Assembly (NCBI GenBank): GCA_013397455.1
Contig: VYZB01000273.1
Location: 1,094,745 to 1,158,744, forward strand
Direction of reading: 5' to 3'
Length of the DNA: 64,000 bases
DNA from: Crotophaga sulcirostris
Lineage: Eukaryota > Chordata > Aves > Cuculiformes > Crotophagidae
Under the pieces are notes generated by a model. That model was not told where the DNA came from and made no database searches. It worked only from the letters and a program-made list of their open reading frames with translations. A program made the position numbers and the translations under genes. Below are positions 63,401-64,000 of the stretch, one piece after another (the stretch's first letter is position 1; each line of letters opens with the position of its first letter).

Positions 63401-64000
63401 GATTGTCAGTTTGACATTTTCTTATCTGATAGACATCAGCCTTTGCTTAATCATCAACTTCCTCTGGCACAGGGCTGCTGATAGAGTCCCATTCCTACTC
63501 TGGGACTCCTCACCACCGTGGGGAAACCCCAGCCGCTGCAGGGTGTCCCACGTTAGTGCTTGAGCCACCACTGGGAACTCAGCAGAATCAGTCAGGAAAA
63601 AATGAATGCCAGCTTTTTCTGTCAGAAAATACATTTCTATCAAAGTAGAAGTTCTCTTTCAAGAAATTGTATGTCTTTACCAACATACTCTAGTGCAAAA
63701 AATCAGTGGAAGAAAACTTCTAAGTTTTTATTTTTTAGCGATTTTTTCCATAAAAATGCATTTTAATTTTTTTAAAAGCATAGTAAGCCCCACCAAATTG
63801 AAATGACATGTTTTATTCAACCCAACCCATTTTTTCCAGGCCAGTCTTTGTTAAAAATCTTTAATGGTCAAGTTTTGATCCTGCTCTTGAAATGTTTTGC
63901 AAAATGGATTTTCTATCCTCTGCAGGGTTCAATTTACTGGGCTTAGAACTGGTGTTTTTAGCAGCTCCTCATGTTTAGGTATGTGGTTTTGAGTGCTTAG
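60481..64000. other. Non-coding stretch, no feature recognised
   Basis: AT-rich unique sequence to the end of the window. A GAGGAC...GTCCTC inverted pair lies at 61505-61523. Frames are under 95 codons, overlap on opposite strands at 62.0-62.3 and 63.0-63.6 kb, and show no domain. No mobile element identified. Confidence 0.5.

Noticed and set aside
1..64000. A novel multi-gene system, CRISPR array, operon or tRNA/rRNA genes
   Set aside because: Nothing in the window supports any of these. The sequence is a bird non-coding region with decayed LINE and SINE copies.

Overview
This is a vertebrate, almost certainly bird, genomic window with no protein-coding gene I can support. The strongest sign is a set of CR1 (chicken repeat 1) LINE fragments. 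Several end in the diagnostic CR1 3' tail: a conserved 'CTTCCAACCCAAACC' type block followed by one or more ATTCTATG-like octamers. CR1 with this tail is the main interspersed repeat of birds and other archosaurs. No Alu, L1 or B-type SINEs are visible. The sequence is AT-rich, poor in CpG, full of stops in all frames, and sparse in repeats. It reads like an intergenic desert or a large intron of a bird macrochromosome.

Layout: 1-4.76 kb is unique AT-rich DNA with two short CR1 3' ends (2.39 and 3.67 kb). At 4.76-5.02 kb lies the most striking structure, an imperfect palindrome of about 254 bp whose arms match along their whole length (a fold-back or MITE-like element). An ancient MIR-type SINE relic is at 6.99-7.20 kb. 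From 7.2 to 19.6 kb I see no genes and no clear mobile elements. A CR1 ORF2 fragment lies at 19.63-19.82 kb, next to a small CpG cluster at 20.1 kb. From 20.3 to 29.3 kb there are simple repeats, a short MIR-like relic and a perfect-arm hairpin. CR1 copies follow at 29.35, 39.47, 50.69, 54.39, 55.34 and 60.37 kb. A much older, decayed CR1/L3-like reverse-transcriptase segment is at 52.75-53.32 kb. An AT microsatellite sits at 51.3 kb.

The other non-repeat signals worth attention are CpG clusters that stand out from the depleted background: 18.1, 20.1, 32.6-33.1, 39.0 and, most clearly, 56.8-57.1 kb, where a TATAAATA motif directly precedes a CpG-dense stretch. These could be regulatory elements or an unannotated promoter; sequence alone cannot decide.

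The CR1 copies fall into two 3'-end types, so the window records at least two LINE lineages, plus an older layer (MIR-like, L3-like). I found no tRNA, rRNA, CRISPR array, operon or intact transposon, and no evidence for a novel multi-gene system. Open frames up to 172 codons exist but show no recognisable domain; several are antisense to CR1.
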